Shown here piece after piece: positions 1 through 9,078 of a stretch of DNA of 64,000 nt (position 1 is its first letter; each line of letters opens with the position of its first letter). The notes beneath the pieces were generated by a model. That model searched no databases, had not been told where the DNA came from, and saw only the letters and a list, made by a program, of their open reading frames with translations. Source of the DNA: Leifsonia sp. ZF2019 (lineage in GTDB: Bacteria > Actinomycetota > Actinomycetes > Actinomycetales > Microbacteriaceae). The DNA lies in NCBI RefSeq assembly GCF_019924635.1, contig NZ_CP065037.1, positions 3,038,001-3,102,000 on the forward strand. The letters run 5' to 3'. The position numbers were made by a program, and so were the translations under genes.

Positions 1-1
1 C

Positions 2-1084
2 GCACGCTACCGAGACGGCGGCCTGGACGCGGTCGAACCGCGCTCCCGAGCCCCGCACACCAGCCCGCAGCGAACCGCGGACGAAGTCCGGGAACGGATC
101 CTGCAATTGCGAGCTGAGCTGATCGGGAACGGGTTGGATGCCGGCCCGGTCACCATCGCCTGGCACCTCGAACAGGAGAACCTGCAGGCTCCGTCGACCT
201 CGACGATCCGCCGGACCCTCCACACCGCCGGGCTCATCACCCCGGAACCCCGGAAACGGCCCCGCTCCTCCTACCTCCGGTTTCAGGCCGCGCAACCGAA
301 CGAGACCTGGCAGTCCGACTTCACCCACTGGCGCCTGGCCGATGGCACCGATATCGAGATCCTGAACTGGCTGGACGACCACTCCCGCTACCTGCTCTCC
401 TGCACCGCACACCGCCCGGTCACCGGCGACGACGTGGTCACCAGCTTCCTGACCGCGACCGAACGGCACGGCATCCCTGCCTCCACCCTGACCGATAACG
501 GCAGGGTCTACACCGCCCGGTTCGGCGGCGGCCGCAACGCCTTCGAATACCTGCTCCCCCTGCTCGGCGTCACCCAGAAGAACGGCTCACCCAGCCACCC
601 GCAAACTCAAGGCAAGATCGAACGCTTCCACCAAACCCTCAAACGCTGGCTCACCGCACGGCCCGCCGCCGACACCCTGACCGAGCTCCAGACTCAGCTC
701 GACGCGTTCCGGGAGCACTACAACGAGCACCGCCCCCACCGCGCCCTGAACCGGCAGACACCCGGGCAAGCATTCCGCGCCACCCCGAAAGCGCTCCCCG
801 CCCAGGCCCGCACCCCCGGCCACTACCGCATCCGCTACGACCTCGTCGGAACAGGCGGCAAAGTCAGCCTCCGCCGCGCCGGCCGAATGCACCACCTCGG
901 CATCGGCTACCACCACCGCGGAACCCGCATCCTCGCCCTCGCCGACGACACCACCGTCACCGTCATCGCCCTGAACACCGGCGAAATCCTCTCCACCCAC
1001 ACCATCGACCCCACCCGCAGCTACTGGCGCAACAACGAGAAAACCCCCGGCCGATGGCCGAGGGCTTCTTCACGTGAGACCTAA
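2..1084 (+). CDS. IS481-family transposase, 5' partial
   Basis: DDE recombinase that cuts and joins the ends of the insertion sequence. The visible 360 codons begin inside the N-terminal helix-turn-helix region (RYRDGGLDAV at the window edge), so the start is missing. The rve/integrase core follows. The catalytic residues are seen as D in WQSDFTHW, D in LTDNGR and E in QGKIERFHQTLKRW, with IS481-type spacing. A C-terminal beta-rich segment follows the core. The frame is uninterrupted up to TAA at 1082-1084, so the gene is probably functional. The first in-frame ATG is internal to the domain and is not the real start. Confidence 0.88.
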   Translation, partial: ARYRDGGLDAVEPRSRAPHTSPQRTADEVRERILQLRAELIGNGLDAGPVTIAWHLEQENLQAPSTSTIRRTLHTAGLITPEPRKRPRSSYLRFQAAQPNETWQSDFTHWRLADGTDIEILNWLDDHSRYLLSCTAHRPVTGDDVVTSFLTATERHGIPASTLTDNGRVYTARFGGGRNAFEYLLPLLGVTQKNGSPSHPQTQGKIERFHQTLKRWLTARPAADTLTELQTQLDAFREHYNEHRPHRALNRQTPGQAFRATPKALPAQARTPGHYRIRYDLVGTGGKVSLRRAGRMHHLGIGYHHRGTRILALADDTTVTVIALNTGEILSTHTIDPTRSYWRNNEKTPGRWPRASSRET

Positions 1085-1118
1085 GACGCGACTCAGGTGA
1101 GACCTATGTCGCGACTCA
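1074..1118. repeat. tandem 22-bp repeat at the IS right end
   Basis: Two direct copies, 1074-1095 and 1097-1118, repeat every 23 bp and match at 19 of 22 positions. The first copy overlaps the transposase stop codon. They are most simply transposase binding sites inside the terminal inverted repeat. The left end is not visible for comparison. Confidence 0.7.
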
Positions 1119-1126
1119 AGACACGG

Positions 1127-1198
1127 TGCCCCTGGAGGGACTCGAACCCCCAACCTTCTCCTTAGGACGGAGCAGCTCTTCCATTGAGCTACAGAGGC
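1127..1198 (-). tRNA. tRNA-Arg (anticodon CCT)
   Basis: The minus strand folds into a standard cloverleaf. The acceptor stem is GCCTCTG paired with CAGGGGC (one G-U pair), the D stem is GCTC/GAGC, and the T arm carries TTCGAGT. The anticodon loop reads GTCCTAA: T33, anticodon CCT, A37, decoding AGG arginine. The first pair of the anticodon stem is a G-A mismatch. It is 72 nt long and the terminal CCA is not encoded. The IS element begins 3 bases after its 3' end, so its native trailer and terminator have been displaced. Confidence 0.93.
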
Positions 1199-1239
1199 CA
1201 GCCCATCGAGTCTAGCGAAACCGACGCGAGGAGCAGGAA

Positions 1240-1737
1240 TCACGCCGCGGGGGCGAGGTAGTCCTCCCAGTCGGGTTGGGAGATCTCGGTGCCGCGGACC
1301 ATCCAGGAGGCGTCGTGGGGCGCGCGGGGGGTGACGGCGAGGGTCCAGCCCATTTCGGCGGGGGTGCGGTCGCCTTTGAGGTTGTTGCAGCGGAGGCAGC
1401 AGGCGACGAGGTTCTCCCAGCTGTCGCGGCCACCGCGGGAGCGGGGCTGCACGTGGTCGATGGTCGTGGCGGACTTGCCGCAGTAGCCGCAGCGGTGGAG
1501 GTCGCGGCGGAGGACGCCGCGGCGGCTGACGGGGACGGCGCGGCCGCGTGGGAGGCGCACGTAGCGGGTGAGGAGGATGACAGAGGGGCGCTCGAAGCTG
1601 CCCGAGATGGTCCAGACGGGGTGGTCGGGGTCGATGGAGAGCACGGTGGCCTTGTGATTCATCACGAGGACGAGGGCGCGCTTGAACGAGACGACCGCGA
1701 GGGGTTCGTAGCCGGCGTTGAGGACCAGAGTCTTCAT
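1240..1737 (-). CDS. HNH endonuclease family protein
   Basis: Small predicted nuclease of 165 residues with an HNH fold. The ATG at 1737 is chosen because the protein then opens MKTLVLNAGYEPL, which is where this actinobacterial family usually starts; the open frame continues upstream to 1788 without similarity. Two CxxC pairs (CGYCGK and CLRC) would hold a structural zinc. Between them is the catalytic IDHVQPRSRGG segment, with the metal-binding NN later in CNNLKGDR. The cellular role of this family is not established. It lies downstream of a terminator-like hairpin at 1787-1821, so read-through may limit its expression. Confidence 0.85.
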   Translation of the reverse strand: MKTLVLNAGYEPLAVVSFKRALVLVMNHKATVLSIDPDHPVWTISGSFERPSVILLTRYVRLPRGRAVPVSRRGVLRRDLHRCGYCGKSATTIDHVQPRSRGGRDSWENLVACCLRCNNLKGDRTPAEMGWTLAVTPRAPHDASWMVRGTEISQPDWEDYLAPAA

Positions 1738-1786
1738 CTGCGACCTTCCGGGAGGGCGAGAGGGGTGGGGGTGGACGCTGCAGGGC

Positions 1787-1821
1787 AAACAAAAAGGGCA
1801 CTGTCCGTGCGGACAGCGCCC
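1787..1821 (-). terminator. intrinsic terminator or attenuator upstream of the HNH gene
   Basis: On the minus strand a hairpin (stem 1796-1806 with 1811-1821, GTGC-type loop, one mismatch) is followed at once by TTTTTGTTTG. This is a classical Rho-independent terminator, which is uncommon in this genome. It sits about 50 bases before the HNH start, so it either attenuates that gene or ends a separate short transcript from 1822-2020. Confidence 0.7.
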
Positions 1822-2020
1822 AATGAAGGAACGACAGGGTGGTGGTGACGCACCACGCGATGGTGGAGGCAGGGCTCCACATGGTGGCGGCAGGCGAAGA
1901 AGTCGCGGCGACGCTCCACCGACGGGAGGCCGCGCTCGGCCCGTCGGGTCGCCCTCAGCGACCAGACTCCGGGCGGAACAGCAACCGGATGACGCGGCAT
2001 CAGGGGATCAGAGTAACGCA
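1822..2020 (-). other. gene-free 200-bp stretch, possible small RNA or leader
   Basis: This lies between two strong hairpins and holds no convincing coding frame. On the minus strand, GGTGGAG near 1917 can pair with CTCCACC near 1862, suggesting structured RNA ending at the terminator at 1787-1821. No clear promoter was recognised. Open frames here have neither a ribosome-binding site nor a stop before the terminator. An sRNA or attenuated 5' leader is an inference only. Confidence 0.3.
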
Positions 2021-2056
2021 GAAACGGCGCGCCTCCTATTCGAGGCGCGCCGTTTC
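2021..2056. terminator. perfect 15-bp hairpin downstream of the NlpC/P60 gene
   Basis: Arms 2021-2035 and 2042-2056 are exact inverted complements beginning GAAACGGCGCGCC, with a 6-base loop. The hairpin lies about 75 bases after the NlpC/P60 stop on the minus strand. It is followed by a short T-containing tract and could work in both directions. Confidence 0.72.
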
Positions 2057-2129
2057 ACAGCCGGGCCAGCCAGAGTTCACCCTCCGGTAAGAAAGGCGTT
2101 CGCCCACCGGCCAGAAAACCGAAACCCGA

Positions 2130-3095
2130 TCAGATCCCGAGACGGACGATGTAGAAGTCGCTCGTCCAGATGGGACGCACCGAGATGGAGCGGCCGACCT
2201 CGGGGGCGTCCATGATGTTGCCGTTGCCGGCGTAGAAGCCGTCGTGTCCGGACATGATGACGAGGTCGCCGGGCTGGGCGTCCTCGATCGAGATCCGCTT
2301 GCCGGCGGCCGCCTGGTCCGACACGGAATGCAGGAGGGAGACGCCGAACTGGGCGTAGACGAACTGCACGTACCCGGAGCAGTCGAAGCCGGCCGGGGAG
2401 GCGCCGCCGAAGACGTAGGGGGTGCCGATGTACTGCTGTGCAACCGAGAAGACGGAGGCGAGGCTGAAGTTGGGGTAGGGCGGGTTGGCCAGGAAGTCGG
2501 AGACCGACGGGCCGGAGTAGCTGTTCGCGTAGTTCGTCAGCGTGACGGCGGCCCGCTGACGGGCGGCCTCGGCAGCGGCGGCGGCCTTCTGCGAAGCGAG
2601 CTGCTCCTCCGTGGTGGCGGAGGCGGCGTCTCGGGCGACGGCGGCGGAGGCGACGGTGGTGCCGACCTCGACGGTCTGCGCCTGCGCCTTCTTCATGCTG
2701 TCCGCGGCGCTCGTGCCGAACGCGGACGTCTCGGCGCTGTCCGGGTTGAAGGCGAACGCGGGGATGGACATGGTGGCGATGATGCCGGTGGCCACGGTCA
2801 TGACCGCGACGTTGATGGCCCAGCCGCCCTTGCGCTTCGCGGCCGGCTTCGTCGCGGCGGCCGTGGAGCCGGTGGTGGCGGACGCGGCGGCGGTCTTCGC
2901 CGGAGCAGCGGTGCGCGCGGCGACAGACGGCTTCGGGGCGGCCTTCGCGGTGCGCTCGGCGGCGGTGCGCTCAGCGCGGAGAGAGCGGCGGGAGACGAGA
3001 GCAGAGTCGGCGGGGGAACCGGTCTCGGCGGGGGTCTGTGTGGCGTCGGTGCTCGTGCGGTCCTGGTCAGGACCGGGCGTACTCGAGTGTGCCAA
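2130..3095 (-). CDS. NlpC/P60 (C40) family peptidoglycan hydrolase
   Basis: Predicted secreted or membrane-anchored endopeptidase that cleaves peptide stems of peptidoglycan. An Ala/Thr/Lys-rich N-terminal region of about 95 residues precedes one hydrophobic segment (WAINVAVMTVATGIIATMSI), then an Ala-rich linker, then the NlpC/P60 domain. The catalytic Cys is in FDCSGYVQF and the His in SGHDGFYAG. The TTG at 3095 is preferred because GGAGG lies six bases upstream and the protein then opens MAHSSTPG; the GTG at 3122 has no comparable site. The gene stands alone, with its own hairpin terminator at 2021-2056. Confidence 0.82.
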   Translation of the reverse strand: MAHSSTPGPDQDRTSTDATQTPAETGSPADSALVSRRSLRAERTAAERTAKAAPKPSVAARTAAPAKTAAASATTGSTAAATKPAAKRKGGWAINVAVMTVATGIIATMSIPAFAFNPDSAETSAFGTSAADSMKKAQAQTVEVGTTVASAAVARDAASATTEEQLASQKAAAAAEAARQRAAVTLTNYANSYSGPSVSDFLANPPYPNFSLASVFSVAQQYIGTPYVFGGASPAGFDCSGYVQFVYAQFGVSLLHSVSDQAAAGKRISIEDAQPGDLVIMSGHDGFYAGNGNIMDAPEVGRSISVRPIWTSDFYIVRLGI

Positions 3096-3316
3096 GTGCA
3101 ACCTCCAGCGCTCCGGCAGCACTAGGGAGCTGCCCCCGCCCGATGCGTATTGGCTTCGGCTTCACGAACCGGGAGACGGGTTCAGGGGGTGTGGAGCGTC
3201 CCGGTTCGGGTTCTGATGGGCCGGCTTGTGGCCCGTTCGAACTCGTAAGAGACTACGGGACGTACTCCCGTTTGTCACATCATTTCGAGACTCTTTTAAC
3301 GAACCGGTAACGGAAT

Positions 3317-5264
<1,948 letters not shown>

Positions 5265-5272
5265 CGACCGCC

Positions 5273-5497
5273 ATGCGGCTCTGGCTCCGCGACGACGAAC
5301 GACGGCCCGACCCGGTCCCCGTGAAGACGGACGACCGGCGGGCCGTTCTCGTCGGCCTCGCGCTCTGGGTGCTGGCGCTCGTCGTCGTGCTCATCGCCGG
5401 CCCGGGCGGTGTCTGGACCTGGACGGTCGTCGTCGGGCTGGCTCTCGGCGTCCTCGGGATGGTGTACCTCACGGTCACCCGGCGCAAACGGGGCTGA
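5273..5497 (+). CDS. DUF2530-type small membrane protein
   Basis: A 74-residue protein with two predicted membrane helices (AVLVGLALWVLALVVVLIAG and VWTWTVVVGLALGVLGMVYL) and a basic tail RRKRG. The charged N-terminus WLRDDERRPDPVPVKTDDR resembles the DUF2530 family found beside serC in actinobacteria. It begins eight bases after serC and is probably cotranscribed. The function is unknown, and the family assignment rests on size, topology and synteny. Confidence 0.75.
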   Translation: MRLWLRDDERRPDPVPVKTDDRRAVLVGLALWVLALVVVLIAGPGGVWTWTVVVGLALGVLGMVYLTVTRRKRG

Positions 5498-5564
5498 CCG
5501 GCGCGTCGACCCGGGTACACCGACCCGGGTGCGCCGACCCACACGCGACAGATGCGCCCGGCCG

Positions 5565-5592
5565 GCGCAGGATCCGTGGACGGACCCTGCGC
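5565..5592. terminator. hairpin between convergent DUF2530 and DUF3027 genes
   Basis: GCGCAGG (5565-5571) pairs with CCTGCGC (5586-5592). After one mismatch the stem continues TCCG/CGGA around a TGGA loop. It has no T-run but sits where two convergent genes end, so it probably terminates in both directions. Confidence 0.55.
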
Positions 5593-5639
5593 GCGGACGG
5601 ACCTGCGCCGAGACGGCGCTAGTGCTGCTCGGACGACCG

Positions 5640-6359
5640 CTACTGCTGGTCGGTCGACTCCGGCCCGGCTTCTGCGATCTCCGGCTCCTCGAGCGCGGCG
5701 GCCTCCTCGGCCGGGAGGTCGAGATCGGCGTCGACGTCGGTGACCTCGTCGAAGGCGGGATCGAGCGCGTCGACGACCGCGACGTCGTCGTCCGACTCGG
5801 CGTCGTGGTCCGACTCGGCGTCGTCGCCGTGGAGGCTGTCGATGTCGACCCCGTCGAGGTCGTCGTCGCCGTGGAGGTCGTGGACGTCGTGATCGTCGTC
5901 CTCGTCCTCGTCGTCGTCCTCCGCGTCGTAGTCGTCCGCGTCGTCCTCGTCCGACTCGTCGTCGGTCTCATCGTCCTCGTCCGAGTCGTCCTCGTCGGAG
6001 TCGTCCTCCGCCGCGGCTTCGGCCTCGGCAGCGGCGATGGCCTCCTGGGCGGCCTGGTAGTCGGCGAGACGCTCCGACCACGGCACCCAGTCGGGCGCGA
6101 GCAGCGCGCCCTCGGCGGGCATCAGCTCGGCCTCGAGCACCGTGGGGGCGGCGTCCTCGTCGGCGCGGCCGATCGTGACCGTCCAGCGCCAGCCGGGGTA
6201 GCCGGCGAGCTTGGCCTCGAAGAGCAGGGAGACGACGGCCTCCCCCTCGACGATGTGGCCCGCGGCGGCGCCGATCGTCGCCTCGGGGGTGATCTCCGCG
6301 AGGGCGCGGCGGGCGAGCGGCTCGGCCGCGAGCAGGTCCTCGATGCCGGTGTCAGGCAT
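5640..6359 (-). CDS. DUF3027 domain protein with long acidic tail
   Basis: A 239-residue protein. Residues 1-120 form the conserved DUF3027 region (MPDTGIEDLLAAEPLAR, later GYPGWRWTVTIGR and LLAPDWVPWSERL). From about residue 125 it becomes extremely acidic, with runs of Asp/Glu/Ser and a few His. The ATG at 6359 overlaps the cold-shock gene stop by eight bases (ATGCCTGA), so the two are translationally coupled. The order cold-shock gene, DUF3027, serC matches mycobacteria. No biochemical role is known; the acidic tail might bind basic proteins or compete with nucleic acid, which is speculation. Confidence 0.85.
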   Translation of the reverse strand: MPDTGIEDLLAAEPLARRALAEITPEATIGAAAGHIVEGEAVVSLLFEAKLAGYPGWRWTVTIGRADEDAAPTVLEAELMPAEGALLAPDWVPWSERLADYQAAQEAIAAAEAEAAAEDDSDEDDSDEDDETDDESDEDDADDYDAEDDDEDEDDDHDVHDLHGDDDLDGVDIDSLHGDDAESDHDAESDDDVAVVDALDPAFDEVTDVDADLDLPAEEAAALEEPEIAEAGPESTDQQ

Positions 6360-6732
6360 CCAGGTCGTCCGCAACACGGCGCAGCACGGCAGCGATCTTG
6401 GCGCCGTGCTGCTTGTCGGGGTACTTGCCGCGACGCAGGTTCGCGCCGATGCCGTCGAGGAGCTTCACGAGGTCCTCGACGATGATCGCCATGTCATCGG
6501 CCGACTTGCGCTTCATCTTCACGAGGCTCGGCGGCGTCTCGAGGACGCGCACCGACAGCGCCTGCGCACCGCGCTTGCCGTCGGCGATGCCGAACTCGAG
6601 CCGCGATCCCGCCTTGACGACGGCGCCGGCGGGCAGCGCGGACGCGTGCAGGAAGACCTCCTGACCGTCGTCGGCGCTGATGAAGCCGAAGCCTTTCTCA
6701 TCGTCGTAGAACTTGACCTTGCCGGTTGGCAT
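6352..6732 (-). CDS. cold-shock domain protein with C-terminal extension (CspB-like)
   Basis: A 126-residue nucleic-acid-binding protein. Residues 1-67 form the cold-shock beta-barrel, with RNP-1-like KGFGFI and RNP-2-like VFLHASAL. The remaining 60 residues are the helical extension seen in the long mycobacterial CspB type (SADDMAIIVEDLVKLLDGI). It likely binds single-stranded RNA or DNA in growth or stress adaptation. A stop-start overlap couples it to the DUF3027 gene, implying a joint role. It is distinct from the short 67-residue cold-shock protein at 20.7 kb. Confidence 0.88.
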   Translation of the reverse strand: MPTGKVKFYDDEKGFGFISADDGQEVFLHASALPAGAVVKAGSRLEFGIADGKRGAQALSVRVLETPPSLVKMKRKSADDMAIIVEDLVKLLDGIGANLRRGKYPDKQHGAKIAAVLRRVADDLDA

Positions 6733-6788
6733 GGGAACCTCACTTCACATGGGGGATCGAATGACCAACCTCAATTATCCTTGATTTC

Positions 6789-7085
6789 GTGACCCAGCAG
6801 ACCCCGGCGCCCGCATCGCGCGTGCAGCGCATCCTCTCGTACATCATCGCGGCGCTCGTGATCGTCTCTCTGGTCTGCATCGCAGCCATCCTGATCGGCA
6901 CTGCGGTGGGCGGTTTCGCCCAGCAGGGATCGGGCGAGGGGCTGTGGCCGGCGGTGTTCGTCTTCCCGCTGATCGCCCTGCCGATCGCGTTCGTGCTCAT
7001 CATCGCGCTGATCATCGTGGTGGGCCGCCAGCGCAGCAAGGCGGCGAAGGCCGCGAAGGGCCTGGACCCCAAGGCCCGGCGCTAG
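6789..7085 (+). CDS. small two-helix membrane protein
   Basis: A 98-residue protein starting at GTG 6789. Two long hydrophobic segments (about residues 15-40 and 55-80) flank a short loop, followed by a basic tail RQRSKAAKAAKGLDPKARR. Similar Microbacteriaceae proteins are often labelled multidrug ABC transporter ATPase, but no Walker motif is present, so that name would be wrong. It is divergent from the cold-shock gene and 22 bases ahead of the helicase-associated gene. Function unknown. Confidence 0.7.
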   Translation: MTQQTPAPASRVQRILSYIIAALVIVSLVCIAAILIGTAVGGFAQQGSGEGLWPAVFVFPLIALPIAFVLIIALIIVVGRQRSKAAKAAKGLDPKARR

Positions 7086-7107
7086 CGAGCGGCAGCGGAC
7101 CGGCGCG

Positions 7108-9000
7108 ATGACGACGACGCTCGCACTGGCGGCGCGTCTGCGCGCGCTCCCGGACGACGAACTCGTCGCCGCCCTGCGCCACCGGAGTGTGCGGCGCTCG
7201 GGCATCTCCGACTTCTTCGATCTCGCCGAGGCGCTCCTCGACGGCGAGTCGGTACAGCGGGCGCTGGTCGCACTCGACCGCACCCGGCTCGCCACGCTGA
7301 TCGTGCTCGGGCGCGCCGGTCCGCTGGAGGTGCGGGAGGTCGCCGTCGCGCTCGACCGGGAGCCCGCGACCGCCGGCGCGACCGAGCAGCAGGCCGCAGC
7401 CGCGCTGGACGCGCTGAGCGGCCTCCTGCTGGCGCACCCGGCCGACGGTGACCCGGAAGACGCCGACCCCGCAGACGGCCGCACGCCCCGCTACGGCACG
7501 TACGACGCCGTCTCCGCCCGCCTGATCGCCTGGCCCGACGCCGGCCTCCCCTCTCCCGACGAACTCCTGCGCACCGCTCCCCCGCCCGCGCTGGCCCCCG
7601 TGCCGGACACGGAGCGGAGGTTCACCGACCGCCTCGCCGCCGACCGCGCGTTCGAGGCCGTCGTCGCCGTCTCGGAGCTGCTCGCCGAGCTGGGGAGGGA
7701 GGGCGCCCGCGAGCTGCAGCGCGGCGGCCTCGCGCTCCCCGCCGTCAAACGGCTCTCCGAAGCCCTCGCCGTGGATGCGGACGCCGTCCCGACCGTGCTG
7801 TCGGTCGCCTCCCGCGCCGGTCTCGTCGCGGTGGAGGCCGGGCAGTGGCTCCCGGCGGAGCCGGCCGCCGCGTGGCTCCACGCCTCCACGCCGGACCGCT
7901 GGCGCGCACTGGCCGGCGCCTGGCTGGGGGCGCTGCCCGACGATCTGCGCGCGCTCGTCGCCGACCGCAGCCGCGCGGAGTGGGGCGACAGCCTCCGCGA
8001 GCACGTCGGCTGGCTCTACCCGGCCGCGGCCGACGAGGCGCGGGCACGGGTCGACGCGCACCTGCGCGACGCTGAGTGGCTGGGCATCACGGCCCACGGC
8101 GCGCCCTCCGGCCCCGGCACCGTGCTCGTCGAGGAGGGGCCGGAGGCGTCGGCCGACGCGCTCGCCCCCGCCTTCCCCGCCGAGGTGCGTCAGGTCTATC
8201 TGCAGCACGACCTCACGATGATCTCGCCGGGTCCCCTCGCGCCCGACCTGGAGGCACGGCTGCGCACGATGGCCGATCTGGAGAGCCGGGCGTTGGCCTC
8301 CACGTTCCGCTTCTCCCCCGCCTCGGTCGACCGCGCGATCACCGCGGGCGAGACCGCCGCCACGATCCGGGAGTTCCTCTCCGGCATCTCGCTCACGGGC
8401 CTCCCCCAGCCGCTCGACTATCTGATCACCGATGTGACCGAGCGCCACGGCCGCGTGCGGGTACGCACCGTGGACGAGGGGGAGGCGCGCACGGCGGTGC
8501 GCTCCTCCGACACCACCCTCCTGCGCACGATCGAGGTCGACCAGTCCCTGAGCTCCCTGCGGCTCACGCCCGCGCGGGCCGATGTGCTGCACAGCCGCTT
8601 CCCACGCGACGTCGTCTTCTGGGCGCTGTCGGACGCCCGCTACCCCGTGGTCGCGGAGGATGAGAACGGGGAGCCCGTCACCCTGCGCCGCCAGCGCTAC
8701 GCCCACCCGCAGACCGCCCCGACCCGCGACCAGGACCGCGAACTCGTCGAGCGGCTGCGCGCGGTCGACGCCGCCGTCACGGACGACACGGCCGAGCAGT
8801 GGCTCGCCCGTCAGCTCGACCAGGCGGTGCGCGCCCGGCAGCCGGTGGTCGTCGAGGTCGCGATGCCCGACGGCAGTGTGGTCGACCTCGTGCTGGAGCC
8901 GACCGGGGTCGGTGGCGGGCGGCTCCGCGGGCGGGACCGCTCCGCGGACATCGAGCGGACGCTGCCGCTGTCGAGCGTGAAGGCCGTCCGGCCGCTCTGA
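7108..9000 (+). CDS. helicase-associated (Helicase_C_3, Rv0862c-like) protein
   Basis: A 630-residue protein of the family encoded next to XPB helicases in actinobacteria. No Walker A or DEAD motif is present, so it is not itself a helicase. The N-terminal half is helical (winged-helix-like repeats, LARLRALPDDELVAALRHR). The C-terminal part has the conserved LSLTGLPQPLDYLITDVTERHGRVRV-like region, here ISLTGLPQPLDYLITDVTE, then a WYL-like barrel. It sits 78 bases upstream of the XPB gene on the same strand. A DNA-repair partner role for XPB is inferred from conserved linkage. Confidence 0.82.
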   Translation: MTTTLALAARLRALPDDELVAALRHRSVRRSGISDFFDLAEALLDGESVQRALVALDRTRLATLIVLGRAGPLEVREVAVALDREPATAGATEQQAAAALDALSGLLLAHPADGDPEDADPADGRTPRYGTYDAVSARLIAWPDAGLPSPDELLRTAPPPALAPVPDTERRFTDRLAADRAFEAVVAVSELLAELGREGARELQRGGLALPAVKRLSEALAVDADAVPTVLSVASRAGLVAVEAGQWLPAEPAAAWLHASTPDRWRALAGAWLGALPDDLRALVADRSRAEWGDSLREHVGWLYPAAADEARARVDAHLRDAEWLGITAHGAPSGPGTVLVEEGPEASADALAPAFPAEVRQVYLQHDLTMISPGPLAPDLEARLRTMADLESRALASTFRFSPASVDRAITAGETAATIREFLSGISLTGLPQPLDYLITDVTERHGRVRVRTVDEGEARTAVRSSDTTLLRTIEVDQSLSSLRLTPARADVLHSRFPRDVVFWALSDARYPVVAEDENGEPVTLRRQRYAHPQTAPTRDQDRELVERLRAVDAAVTDDTAEQWLARQLDQAVRARQPVVVEVAMPDGSVVDLVLEPTGVGGGRLRGRDRSADIERTLPLSSVKAVRPL

Positions 9001-9078
9001 GACGCACGCCCGGCGCGGAGGGGCGCCGAGGAGGCCGCTTCGCCGAGTATTCACCCGCGCGGCGTAGACTCAGCCGTT

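Larger units (their letters stand above)
1..1123 (+). mobile_element. IS481-family insertion sequence, left part outside the window
   Basis: The transposase reading frame is already open at base 2, so the left end lies outside the window. The right end is placed at 1123, where the sequence finishes in ACA, as expected for IS481-type ends that begin TGT and end ACA. The last 50 bases hold two copies of a 22-bp sequence (1074-1095 and 1097-1118, three differences) that begin GTGAGACCTA and end CGCGACTCA, probably subterminal transposase sites. The element stops 3 bases before the 3' end of a tRNA-Arg gene. A target duplication cannot be checked because the left junction is absent. Confidence 0.8.

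Noticed and set aside
1822-1930. His- or Trp-containing leader peptide before the HNH gene
   Set aside because: Frames with clustered His or Trp codons exist, but they have no ribosome site, do not stop before the terminator and precede a gene unrelated to amino-acid synthesis.
2244-3125. Long plus-strand open frames opposite the NlpC/P60 gene, and many similar antisense frames elsewhere
   Set aside because: Composition is the GC-rich mirror of a real gene (Gly/Arg/Val runs, no domains), so they are shadow frames.
3100-3310. ydaO-type (c-di-AMP) riboswitch upstream of the NlpC/P60 gene
   Set aside because: Such switches control wall hydrolases in actinobacteria, but the conserved pairing and sequence blocks could not be recognised here beyond a short chance GAACCCGTC match.
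6789-7085. ABC transporter ATPase
   Set aside because: A common database label for similar proteins, but this 98-residue protein has two membrane helices and no Walker or signature motif.
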